Assembly (NCBI GenBank): GCA_039179985.1
Contig: JBCDED010000002.1
Coordinates: 1-64,000, forward strand
Source of the DNA: JBCCMQ01 sp039179985
Lineage (GTDB): Bacteria > Pseudomonadota > Alphaproteobacteria > Rhodobacterales > Rhodobacteraceae
DNA length: 64,000 nt
Direction of reading: 5' to 3'
Notes under the pieces: model-generated
Told to the model about the DNA's origin: nothing
Databases searched by the model: none
What the model saw: only the letters and a program-made list of their open reading frames with translations
Position numbers and translations under genes: made by a program
Shown here: positions 35,958 to 44,267 of the stretch, piece by piece
Numbering within the stretch: position 1 is the first letter of the stretch
How the letters are laid out: every line of letters begins with the position of its first letter

Positions 35958-37126
35958 TCTCGGTCGCCGAGGCGCTGGACCATCTCTTTGCTCTCGCCCG
36001 TCCTCTCGGCACCGAAGACGTCGACCTGCGCCACGCCACGGGCCGCGTGCTGGCGGCGGATGCGGTGGCCCTGCGCACGCAGCCGCCCTTCGCCTCCTCG
36101 GCCATGGATGGCTATGCCGTGCGGGCAGACGCGGCCGTGCCGGGTGCGTGTTTCGATGTGATTGGCGAAGCCGCCGCGGGCCATCAGTTCACGGGAAGCG
36201 TAGCGCCTGGACAGGCCGTGCGCATCTTCACCGGGGCGCCCCTGCCGGCTGGCACAGACCGCGTTGTCATCCAAGAGGACGCAACGCGCCGCGATGACCG
36301 AATTACCCTTGGTGAAAGTCTTGACGGCCAGACCTACGTGCGGCCCGCCGGATCGGATTTCGCCGCAGGCACGCGCCTTGGCGCACCGCGGCGACTCTCG
36401 GCCTCCGACGTCGCCCTTCTGGCTGCCATGAACCTGCCCCGCATCACGGTCACGCGGAAGCCCGTCGTCGCGATCCTTGCAACGGGTGATGAACTGGTCA
36501 TGCCCGGCGAGGCACCCGCGCCCGACCAGATCGTCGCCTCGAACGCGTTCGGGCTCGCGGGACTGCTCGACGCCGCGGGCGCGGCCCCTCGGCTTTTGCC
36601 CATTGCGCGGGACACCCGGGAAAGCCTCGCCTCGGCCATTGCGCTTGCGGATGGCGCCGATCTCTTGGTGACGATCGGCGGTGCCTCCGTGGGCGATCAT
36701 GATCTCGTGGCCGAAGCGACCGAAACGGCCGGGATGGAGCGCGCTTTCTACAAGGTCGCCATGCGCCCGGGCAAACCGCTGATGGCGGGGAGGCTGAACG
36801 ATATGGCCATGATCGGGCTGCCGGGAAACCCCGTCTCGGCAATGGTTTGTGGGGAGATCTTCGTCCGGCCTGTTATCGACGCTATGCTTGGCCTGCCGCG
36901 CGCCGCCCGCGCAACGCGCAGCGCGCAACTGGCCGCCGATCTGCCCGCGAACGGGCCGCGCGAGCACTACATGCGCGCCTCGCTCGGGCCCGAGGGCGTT
37001 ACCGCGTTTTCCCGGCAGGACAGCTCTCTTCTGACCGTCCTGTCCGACGCCAACTGCCTGCTCGTCCGTCCGCCCCGCGACCCGGCGCTGGCCGCGGGCA
37101 CCGTGGTGCGTATCATCGCCCTTTGA
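35954..37126 (+). CDS. moeA: Molybdopterin molybdenumtransferase
   Basis: Inserts molybdate into adenylated molybdopterin. 390 aa, with SSAMDGYAVRAD, FTGAPLPAGTDRVVIQED, VAILATGDELVMPGE, LVTIGGASVGDHDLV, and the C-terminal MAMIGLPGNPVSAMVCGEIFV. Last gene of the trpG-D-C-moaC-moeA string; lexA follows with its own promoter. Confidence 0.95.
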   Translation: MISVAEALDHLFALARPLGTEDVDLRHATGRVLAADAVALRTQPPFASSAMDGYAVRADAAVPGACFDVIGEAAAGHQFTGSVAPGQAVRIFTGAPLPAGTDRVVIQEDATRRDDRITLGESLDGQTYVRPAGSDFAAGTRLGAPRRLSASDVALLAAMNLPRITVTRKPVVAILATGDELVMPGEAPAPDQIVASNAFGLAGLLDAAGAAPRLLPIARDTRESLASAIALADGADLLVTIGGASVGDHDLVAEATETAGMERAFYKVAMRPGKPLMAGRLNDMAMIGLPGNPVSAMVCGEIFVRPVIDAMLGLPRAARATRSAQLAADLPANGPREHYMRASLGPEGVTAFSRQDSSLLTVLSDANCLLVRPPRDPALAAGTVVRIIAL

Positions 37127-37148
37127 CTATCCCGTTGATTCTGCTGAA

Positions 37149-37197
37149 TTGACACAAAACGGGAACACGCGTAGAACATTCGTGAACATTGCGGAAC
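37149..37197 (+). promoter_or_regulatory. lexA promoter with SOS box
   Basis: TTGACA at 37149-37154 and TAGAAC at 37172-37177 form a -35/-10 pair with a 17-base spacer. A GAAC-N7-GAAC box, the alphaproteobacterial LexA site, occupies 37163-37177 and covers the -10. Two more GAAC tetramers follow at 37184 and 37194, about one helical turn apart. The arrangement predicts autoregulation of lexA. Confidence 0.8.
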
Positions 37198-37231
37198 GGT
37201 TTCCGCGCGAGCAGTTCAAAGGATGGATCTG

Positions 37232-37918
37232 ATGCTGACGAAGAAACAGCTCGAACTTCTTGAATTTATTAATAGACGCGTCAAACGCGATGGTGTGCCA
37301 CCGTCGTTTGACGAAATGAAACTGGCGCTTGATCTGAGATCGAAGTCGGGCATTCACCGGCTTATCACCGCACTGGAGGAACGCGGCTTTATTCGGCGCC
37401 TCGCACACCGCGCTCGGGCGATCGAGATTGTGAAACTGCCGGACTCCATGGCGAAGGACGGCTTCACACCGCAGGTGATCGATGGCGACCGCACGGATCC
37501 GCCTCCGGTCGCCTTGCCGGTCGAGACTGCCCATGCGGTAGAGCTCGAGGTCATGGGCCGCATCGCTGCCGGTACGCCGATCGAAGCGATCTCCGAAGTC
37601 TCCCACACCGTGGCCGTCCCCGGGCAGATGCTGTCAGGCGACGCACGCCACTATGCGCTGGAGGTCAAGGGCGACTCGATGATCGAAGCCGGGATAAATG
37701 ACGGCGATGTCGTGGTGATCCGGGAAGGCCGCACCGCCGAGAACGGCGACATCGTGGTGGCGCTCGTGGAAGGTCAGGAAGCGACGCTGAAGCGCTTCCG
37801 CCGCCGGGGCAACGCCATCGCGCTCGAGGCCGCGAACCCCGCCTATGAGACCCGAGTCCTGCCCGACGACAAGGTCAAGGTGCAGGGGCGACTTGTGGGG
37901 CTAATTCGCAGCTACTGA
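37232..37918 (+). CDS. lexA: SOS repressor LexA
   Basis: Repressor of the DNA-damage response. 228 aa from MLTKKQL, preceded by AAGGA at good spacing; an ATG at 37223 has no suitable ribosome site. N-terminal winged-helix domain (residues 1-65), Ala113-Gly114 cleavage site (GRIAAGTPIE), and Ser149 (GDSM) and Lys187 of the self-cleavage dyad. Its own SOS box lies just upstream. Its 3' end overlaps the convergent comEC gene by 7 bases. Confidence 0.97.
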   Translation: MLTKKQLELLEFINRRVKRDGVPPSFDEMKLALDLRSKSGIHRLITALEERGFIRRLAHRARAIEIVKLPDSMAKDGFTPQVIDGDRTDPPPVALPVETAHAVELEVMGRIAAGTPIEAISEVSHTVAVPGQMLSGDARHYALEVKGDSMIEAGINDGDVVVIREGRTAENGDIVVALVEGQEATLKRFRRRGNAIALEAANPAYETRVLPDDKVKVQGRLVGLIRSY

Positions 37919-39972
37919 GATGACCAAAGCCGCCGGCCGCTGCGTTCGGCGGCGCTTAGAATGCGGGGGCCCTCTTCGCCGGGGTAGATGGCGAGCGACC
38001 CGCTTTCGGTCAAATCGTCCCTGTCGAACAGGATGCAACCGCCCGTGCCGTTGACCTCCACCGACACGGAAGAAATGACAACCCGCTGTTGCGCGCAGGC
38101 CTCGACCACACGGTCCGCGGCGCCTCGCCCGGTGACGTGGACCACCTGCCAGCCGGGCAGAACCTCTGGCGCGTCCTTCCGCGAGGCAGCTTCCGCCTGC
38201 GTGGCCCGGTCGCCGTCATTTTCCAGCCAGCTCTCCGCAACAAACCCGCTGCCCCGGGGTTTCGACAGCACGCGACCCTGATCGCCCATGATCCCGACGA
38301 GCCCCCCGCCCGCGGCCACCAGTACCGGCGGGCGCGTGGCCTGGCTCCAAAGCGCGGCGGCTCCGGCCATGGCTATCACGCCCAGAAGCCGCGCACGCCC
38401 CTGCCAGACAAAAACCGTCAGCGCCCCGAGCGCCAGAAGCGGCAGCACGGCCGCGGGCGGTGTCACGACCTTGATCGTGGCACCCTCCAGCCCAGCGACC
38501 AGATCCGCGAAGCCAAGGATCCAGCGGATTCCAAGGGCCATCACCGCCAGACCGATCCCTGCGCCACCAAAAACAGCCAACAGCGCCGCGAGCAGTGCGG
38601 CGGGCACCACAACCGTGCCCATGAGTGGCACGGAAAGGAGGTTCGCAATCAGCCCGTATTGCGCAATCTGGTTGAAATGGGCAGCGGCAAAGGGTGCCGT
38701 GGCCGCACCCGCAACCGCCGAGGAGACGAAAAGCGCCAGAACGGGCCTGAGCAGTTTGGGCAGACCCCCAGTGGGCAACTCGCGCAACACACTGAAGGCT
38801 ACGACCAGGGCCGTCGTGGCCGCAAAGGACATCTGGAAACCGGGGGACAAAAGGCTCTCTGGCCGCAGAACCAGCACGATCAGGGCCGCGACCGCGACGG
38901 CGCGCAGCGTCAGGGCCCTCCGCTCGATCAGGACGGCGCCGAGCGCCACGGCCACCATGACAAACGCCCGCTCGGTGGCGACGCTGCCGCCGGAGATCAC
39001 CAGATAGACCGCGCCCGCACAGAGCCCCGCCCCTGCGGCCAGTTTCTTGATCGGCCAGCGCAGAGCGACCCATGGCAGGCAGGCAAGGCCGAAGCGGACA
39101 GCGCCGAAAACGACCCCGGCTACGAGCCCCATGTGGAGACCCGAAATCGCCAAGAGATGGGCAAGGTTCGCCGCGCGCAGGGACTCCAGCGTATCCTTGG
39201 CAATGTGGGACCTGTCTCCGGTGATCAGCGCCGCCGCGACCGCGCCCGGCTGCCCTGGCACACGCGCGCGCACTCCGTCGCTGATCCGCTTGCGAAAGCG
39301 TGCAACGGCCAGGGGCCACCCCTCCTCTGCCGGCCGGAGCCGCAGCACGGGCGTGCGCGTGTATCCCACTGCGCCGATCCCCTGAAACCACGCGTGGCGC
39401 CGGAAGTCGAAACCACCCGGTTCCACAGGCCCCGTGGGCGCGGCCAGATGGGCGGTCAGGATCAGCCGGCTGCCCAGGGCGTGCGTGCCGGGCAATTCTC
39501 CGGAGATGGACACCCGCACGCGGCGCGGTGTTTTTTCGGGCAGAACACCGCTCAGAACCACTCGGTCGAATGTCAGCCGTACCCGATCGGACACCGAGCG
39601 GTCGATCACCACCAGCCGCCCTTCGACGGGGCCGTAGTAGCGAAAGCCCAAAACCGGCGCAGCGACAGTCTGGGCGCGCCAGCCTGCCACCGCGATACCG
39701 CAAAAGACGAGACCGCAGACAAGGCAGCCCATGGCGAGCGTGGCGCGCCACCAGAGACCGAGGGCAAAGAGCATCAGTCCGCTGAGACCCGCAGCCGCCA
39801 GAACCGCCTGCGAGGGTTCGGTCTTCAGCGCAAAGAAGACGCCGATGCCGAGCGCCAGAAAGACCGGCGCCCAGAGCAAAAGCTGCCCCCTTTGATCTTC
39901 GAACGCGTCCTGGACCTGGGTAAACCGGCGCACCCTTGTTCTCTCAAAGCCGACTGGGTATGCACCGGCCAA
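37912..39972 (-). CDS. comEC: ComEC/Rec2 family DNA-uptake membrane protein
   Basis: Inner-membrane channel for single-stranded DNA during natural transformation. 686 aa: N-terminal membrane helices, the DUF4131-type region (GPVEGRLVVIDRSV), then the Competence domain with LAHLLAISGLHMGLVAGV and many membrane helices. The C-terminal part after about residue 560 is short, with no complete metallo-beta-lactamase-like domain (no HxHxDH), as in many alphaproteobacterial forms. GTA-producing relatives use ComEC to take up GTA-delivered DNA, which fits the lysis genes found further on. Convergent with lexA, divergent from gltX. Confidence 0.9.
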   Translation of the reverse strand: MAGAYPVGFERTRVRRFTQVQDAFEDQRGQLLLWAPVFLALGIGVFFALKTEPSQAVLAAAGLSGLMLFALGLWWRATLAMGCLVCGLVFCGIAVAGWRAQTVAAPVLGFRYYGPVEGRLVVIDRSVSDRVRLTFDRVVLSGVLPEKTPRRVRVSISGELPGTHALGSRLILTAHLAAPTGPVEPGGFDFRRHAWFQGIGAVGYTRTPVLRLRPAEEGWPLAVARFRKRISDGVRARVPGQPGAVAAALITGDRSHIAKDTLESLRAANLAHLLAISGLHMGLVAGVVFGAVRFGLACLPWVALRWPIKKLAAGAGLCAGAVYLVISGGSVATERAFVMVAVALGAVLIERRALTLRAVAVAALIVLVLRPESLLSPGFQMSFAATTALVVAFSVLRELPTGGLPKLLRPVLALFVSSAVAGAATAPFAAAHFNQIAQYGLIANLLSVPLMGTVVVPAALLAALLAVFGGAGIGLAVMALGIRWILGFADLVAGLEGATIKVVTPPAAVLPLLALGALTVFVWQGRARLLGVIAMAGAAALWSQATRPPVLVAAGGGLVGIMGDQGRVLSKPRGSGFVAESWLENDGDRATQAEAASRKDAPEVLPGWQVVHVTGRGAADRVVEACAQQRVVISSVSVEVNGTGGCILFDRDDLTESGSLAIYPGEEGPRILSAAERSGRRLWSSQ

Positions 39973-40011
39973 GCTGGATCAGCATGGTTTCCAAAAGGTT
40001 AACGCGCGCCC

Positions 40012-41415
40012 ATGTCCGACACCCCTGTCGTCACCCGTTTCGCCCCCTCGCCCACCGGCTTTCTGCATATCGGCGGGGCGCGGACGGCGCTGTTCAACTG
40101 GCTTTACGCGCGCGGGCGCGGCGGCAAGTTCCTTTTGCGCATCGAGGACACGGACCGCGCACGATCGACACCGGAAGCGACACAGGCAATCATTGACGGC
40201 ATGGCCTGGCTGGGCCTCGACCACGACGGCGAGATCATCAGCCAGTTTTCGCGGGCAGGCCGCCATGCCGAGGTCGCGCGCGAGATGCTGGCCAACGGCA
40301 CCGCCTACAAGTGCTTTTCCACGCCAAAGGAAATCTCGGCCTTCCGCGACGCCGCACGTGCCGAGGGAAGATCGACCCTGTTTCTGTCGCCCTGGCGCGA
40401 TGTCCCCGAAAGCGACCACCCCGACGCACCTTATGTGATCCGCCTGCGCGCCCCGCGCGAAGGCGAGACGGTGGTCGCGGATGCGGTGCAGGGCGATGTG
40501 ACCTTCCGCAACGACCAGCTTGATGACATGATCCTGCTGCGCTCGGACGGCACGCCCACCTATATGCATGCGGTTGTCATTGATGACCACGACATGGGCA
40601 TCACCCACGTGGTCCGGGGCGACGACCATCTCAACAACGCTGCGCGCCAGATCCAGGTCTACCGCGCCATGGGATGGGATGTGCCCGTCTTCGCCCATAT
40701 CCCGCTGATCCACGGACCTGACGGTAAAAAACTGAGCAAACGGCACGGCGCACTTGGCGTCGAAGAATACCGGGACATGGGCTACCCGGCAGAGGCCATG
40801 CGCAACTACCTTGCGCGGCTCGGCTGGTCGCATGGCGATGACGAGGTCTTTACGACCGATCAAGCGCTTGCGTGGTTCGATCTCTCCGGTGTCGGCAAGG
40901 CGCCCGCGCGCTTCGACTTCAAGAAGCTCGAACACATCTCCGGACAGCACATCGCCGCGATGCAAGACGCTGATCTCGTGGCACAGACGGTGGCCTTTGC
41001 GGATGCCGCGTTGCAGCAAGTTTTTACAGACGCACAAGTGAACGGGCTTGAGCGGGCCATGTACTGCCTCAAAGAAAGGGCGAAAACATTTCCCGATCTA
41101 CTTGAAAAGGCGCACTTTGTCCTGGGTCGCCGCCCGTTCGAGCCGGATGAAAAGGCGGCGAAGTCACTCGATGATGTATCCCGTGGTATACTGTCCGAAT
41201 TGACGCCGCACCTGCAAAATGCTAGCTGGACGCGAGAAGCGCTGGAGGCGCTCGTGGCCAGGTTCGCCGAGGACAAAGACCTCAAGCTTGGCAAGATCGC
41301 GCAACCACTGCGCGCGGCCCTCTGCGGGCGCACGGTGTCTCCCAGTGTGTTTGACATGATGCTTGTCATCGGGCGCGACGAAACCCTCGCCCGACTGACT
41401 GACGCCACCGGCTGA
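40012..41415 (+). CDS. gltX: Glutamyl-tRNA synthetase
   Basis: Class I synthetase, 467 aa. Signature HIGH-like FAPSPTGFLHIGGART near residue 10 and KMSKS-like GKKLSKRHGALG near residue 242, with LRIEDTDR and HVVRGDDHLNN between. Anticodon-binding helices occupy the C terminus. Alphaproteobacteria often have two gltX genes; whether this one charges tRNA-Glu, tRNA-Gln or both is not visible. Confidence 0.96.
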   Translation: MSDTPVVTRFAPSPTGFLHIGGARTALFNWLYARGRGGKFLLRIEDTDRARSTPEATQAIIDGMAWLGLDHDGEIISQFSRAGRHAEVAREMLANGTAYKCFSTPKEISAFRDAARAEGRSTLFLSPWRDVPESDHPDAPYVIRLRAPREGETVVADAVQGDVTFRNDQLDDMILLRSDGTPTYMHAVVIDDHDMGITHVVRGDDHLNNAARQIQVYRAMGWDVPVFAHIPLIHGPDGKKLSKRHGALGVEEYRDMGYPAEAMRNYLARLGWSHGDDEVFTTDQALAWFDLSGVGKAPARFDFKKLEHISGQHIAAMQDADLVAQTVAFADAALQQVFTDAQVNGLERAMYCLKERAKTFPDLLEKAHFVLGRRPFEPDEKAAKSLDDVSRGILSELTPHLQNASWTREALEALVARFAEDKDLKLGKIAQPLRAALCGRTVSPSVFDMMLVIGRDETLARLTDATG

Positions 41416-41430
41416 GACGTTCGCGTCTCG
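41412..41430 (+). terminator. UUCG-loop hairpin at the gltX stop
   Basis: GAGACG-TTCG-CGTCTC forms a six-base stem on the stable UUCG tetraloop, overlapping the gltX stop codon. There is no T run, so it may protect the 3' end or slow transcription rather than terminate strongly. Confidence 0.35.
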
Positions 41431-41493
41431 GCATCCCACAAGACCCGGCGGTGGCCCAATTCCGGCCACGCCTCAGCCGATAGGAGTAGAGAC

Positions 41494-42789
41494 ATGTCCG
41501 AGCCCCCGAAAACGGCCAAGCTGATCTTCGACAACAAATCCATCGACCTGCCGATGCTTTCCCCCACCGCAGGCCCCGATGTGATCGACATCCGCAAGCT
41601 CTATGCCGAAGGCGATGTCTTCACTTTCGATCCGGGCTTCACCTCGACGGCCGCCTGCGAAAGCTCGATCACCTTTATCGACGGCGACAAGGGCGAGCTT
41701 TTGCACAGGGGCTACCCCATTGATCAGCTGGCCGCGAAATCCCACTATCTCGAAGTCTGCTATCTGCTGCTTTATGGCGAACTGCCCACAGCCGATCAGC
41801 TAGAAGACTTCGAGCACCGCGTGACCACCCACACGATGCTGCACGAGCAGATGCAGAACTTCTTCCGCGGCTTCCGCCGCGACGCGCATCCCATGGCCAT
41901 CATGGTTGGAGTCGTTGGTGCGATGAGCGCCTTCTACCACGATTCCACCGACATAAATGACCCCTGGCAGCGCGAGGTCGCCTCAATCCGCCTGGTCGCC
42001 AAGATGCCGACGATTGCGGCCTGGGCCTATAAGTACTCTATCGGCCAACCTTTCGTGTACCCGCGCAACGACCTCGATTATGCATCCAACTTCCTGCGCA
42101 TGTGCTTTGCGGTGCCCGCCGAAGACTACCAGGTCAACCCGATCCTCAGCCGCGCCATGGACCGGATCTTCACGCTGCATGCCGACCACGAGCAGAACGC
42201 TTCGACCTCGACCGTGCGTCTGGCCTCGTCTTCGGGCGCAAACCCTTTTGCCTGCATCGCTGCGGGCATCGCCTGTCTCTGGGGCCCCGCGCACGGTGGC
42301 GCCAATCAGGCCTGCCTGGAGATGCTGCGCGAGATCGGCACTGTCGATCGTATCCCCGACTATATCGCGCGCGCAAAGGACCGGGACGATCCGTTCCGCC
42401 TGATGGGCTTCGGTCACCGGGTCTACAAGAACTTCGACCCCCGAGCGAAGGTCATGAAGCAATCGGCTGATGAAGTGCTGGAGTTGCTTGGTATCGAAAA
42501 CAACCCGACACTCCAGGTTGCCAAGGAGCTGGAGAAGATCGCGATCGAGGACAGCTACTTCCACGACAAAAAGCTGTATCCGAACGTAGATTTCTATTCC
42601 GGCATCATCCTTGACGCCATGGGCTTCCCGACCTCGATGTTCACGCCGATCTTCGCGCTGAGCCGGACGGTGGGCTGGATTTCGCAGTGGAAGGAAATGC
42701 TTGTGGATCCCACCCAGAAAATCGGCCGCCCCCGGCAGCTTTATACAGGTGCCACCGCCCGCGACTACGTGGACGTGGAAAACCGCTAA
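41494..42789 (+). CDS. gltA: Citrate synthase
   Basis: Condenses acetyl-CoA and oxaloacetate at the entry to the citric acid cycle. 431 aa, type II hexameric form like that of Gram-negative bacteria. Catalytic histidines in FALHADHEQNAS-like (TLHADHEQNAST) and in LWGPAHGGANQ and MGFGHRVYKNFDPRA; Asp in NVDFYSGIIL. Ribosome site GGAG seven bases before ATG. Confidence 0.97.
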   Translation: MSEPPKTAKLIFDNKSIDLPMLSPTAGPDVIDIRKLYAEGDVFTFDPGFTSTAACESSITFIDGDKGELLHRGYPIDQLAAKSHYLEVCYLLLYGELPTADQLEDFEHRVTTHTMLHEQMQNFFRGFRRDAHPMAIMVGVVGAMSAFYHDSTDINDPWQREVASIRLVAKMPTIAAWAYKYSIGQPFVYPRNDLDYASNFLRMCFAVPAEDYQVNPILSRAMDRIFTLHADHEQNASTSTVRLASSSGANPFACIAAGIACLWGPAHGGANQACLEMLREIGTVDRIPDYIARAKDRDDPFRLMGFGHRVYKNFDPRAKVMKQSADEVLELLGIENNPTLQVAKELEKIAIEDSYFHDKKLYPNVDFYSGIILDAMGFPTSMFTPIFALSRTVGWISQWKEMLVDPTQKIGRPRQLYTGATARDYVDVENR

Positions 42790-42965
42790 CGCCTTGAAAT
42801 TGCACACCGGGACCTCAGACCTGCGGTTCCGGTGGGACGCTGTCTTCGCTACCGGCAAAAGACCGGCAAGAGGCGCGCGGAGTGATTGCCTGAAGTGCCA
42901 TGTTCCGGCGAGCCAAAGTGCCGGAAAAAGAAAGCCCCTCGCAAGCGGCAATGGCACCCGACGGC

Positions 42966-43742
42966 CTAGCGGCCCTCGAAGGACGCCTCGCGTTTTTCCA
43001 GAAAGGCCAGCACGCCTTCCTGGAAATCCCGCGTCTTGCCGCAGGCGCCCTGAAGGCGCGCTTCCAGCTTCAGCTGGTCTTCCAGATCGTTGTCGAAGCT
43101 CTGGCGCAGCGCCTCCTTGGCGCGGGCGTAGGCGGCCGTAGGGCCGCTTGCCAGATGCGCGGCCCGGGCTCGCCAGTGGGCGTCGAAGCGGTCTTCGGGC
43201 ACGGCTTCCCAGATCATTCCCCAGTCGCTGGCCTGTCTGGCGGTGACCGGCTCGGCAAACAGCGCAGCGCCCATGGCCTTGGCAAATCCCATCTGCCGGG
43301 GCAACCAATAGGTGCCGCCCGCGTCGGGGATCAGGCCGATCCGCGCGAAGGCCTGCAAGAAAACAGCCCGTTCTGAAGCGATGACCACATCAGCAGCCAG
43401 CGCAAGGTTCGCCCCCGCCCCGGCAGCCGCCCCGTTAACGGCGGACATGACAGGGACCGGGCAGTCAAAGATCGCGCGCAAGAGCGGCTCATACTCGTCG
43501 CGCAGCGTCCGCTCAAGGTCGATGTTTGCCGCGCTCCCCCGGTCGCTCAGATCCTGCCCCGAACAAAAGGCGCTCCCGGCTCCCGTCAGCACGAGCGCGC
43601 GCGCCGTCCGGGGCGCCTCGCGGACCGCGTGGAGCAGCTCCGCCCGCATCTGCGTGTTCAGCGCGTTCATCCGGTCCGGCCGGTTGAGCGTCACGGTCTG
43701 CAGGCCGTTGTCTTCGGCCACCTCGATGGTGTCGTAATGCAT
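42966..43742 (-). CDS. Enoyl-CoA hydratase/isomerase family protein
   Basis: Crotonase-fold enzyme of 258 aa. The oxyanion-hole segments are visible as GAGSAFCSGQDLSDRG and VNGAAAGAGANLALAADVVIAS; the following ARIGLIPDAGGTYWLPRQMG has Asp where hydratases usually have a catalytic Glu (isomerase-like, PaaG type). That points to a 2-(1,2-epoxy-phenylacetyl)-CoA isomerase-type or related reaction, but context gives no pathway. The 176-base gap to gltA contains nested inverted repeats and no gene. Confidence 0.88.
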   Translation of the reverse strand: MHYDTIEVAEDNGLQTVTLNRPDRMNALNTQMRAELLHAVREAPRTARALVLTGAGSAFCSGQDLSDRGSAANIDLERTLRDEYEPLLRAIFDCPVPVMSAVNGAAAGAGANLALAADVVIASERAVFLQAFARIGLIPDAGGTYWLPRQMGFAKAMGAALFAEPVTARQASDWGMIWEAVPEDRFDAHWRARAAHLASGPTAAYARAKEALRQSFDNDLEDQLKLEARLQGACGKTRDFQEGVLAFLEKREASFEGR

Positions 43743-43814
43743 GGGGTGTCCTCACAGGTCATAACTTGCCGCGAGCATACCCGCACGTGCCACAATGGAA
43801 AGCGAAACGCCGGG

Positions 43815-44267
43815 TCAGGACTTGAGGATTTCGTCCAGACGGGCCTGTTCATCCGCGCTTAGTTTGGCCGGGGCGGTCTCATCGGATCGTCCGCGCCGGC
43901 GGATGTAGAAGAAGGCGCCCACCCCGGCCAGAAGCAGCATCGCGGGTCCGGCAGCCCAGAGGATCAGGTTCGCGCCTCGTGCATCCGGACGCAAAAGCAC
44001 GAATTCGCCGTAGCGATCGACGATGAAATCGATGGCCTCCGCATCGCTGTCGCCCTCCACCAGACGTTCGCGCACCAGAAGGCGCAGGTCCTTGGCGAGG
44101 TCTGCGTTCGACTCGTCGATGGATTCGTTGCGGCACACCAGGCAGCGCAGGCCCTTCGACAGCTCCCGCGCCCGCTCTTCCAGAACCGGATCGTCAAGGA
44201 TCTCGTCGGGCTCCACCGCCACAGCGGGCGTCGCCAGAAGCGCGAGAACAAAGACAAGCCGCCTCAT
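43815..44267 (-). CDS. ccmH: Cytochrome c-type biogenesis protein CcmH
   Basis: Periplasmic thiol protein that keeps apocytochrome CXXCH cysteines reduced for haem ligation. 150 aa: signal peptide (1-17), redox pair in LRCLVCRNESI (Cys42, Cys45), a membrane helix near 100-120 and a short cytoplasmic tail. Overlaps ccmF by four bases. Confidence 0.94.
   Translation of the reverse strand: MRRLVFVLALLATPAVAVEPDEILDDPVLEERARELSKGLRCLVCRNESIDESNADLAKDLRLLVRERLVEGDSDAEAIDFIVDRYGEFVLLRPDARGANLILWAAGPAMLLLAGVGAFFYIRRRGRSDETAPAKLSADEQARLDEILKS

Noticed and set aside
38089..40002. Long plus-strand reading frame (over 600 codons) across comEC
   Set aside because: It is antisense to a clear multi-span comEC gene, rich in Arg/Gly/Pro/Gln with no domain: a high-GC shadow.
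42790..42965. Inverted repeats after gltA as a terminator
   Set aside because: TTCCGGC/GCCGGAA and TGCCAT/ATGGCA could fold, but neither is followed by a T run on the gltA strand.
41983..43308. Minus-strand frame of 441 codons over the end of gltA and into the crotonase
   Set aside because: Crosses two well-supported genes in the wrong frame and lacks domain signals.
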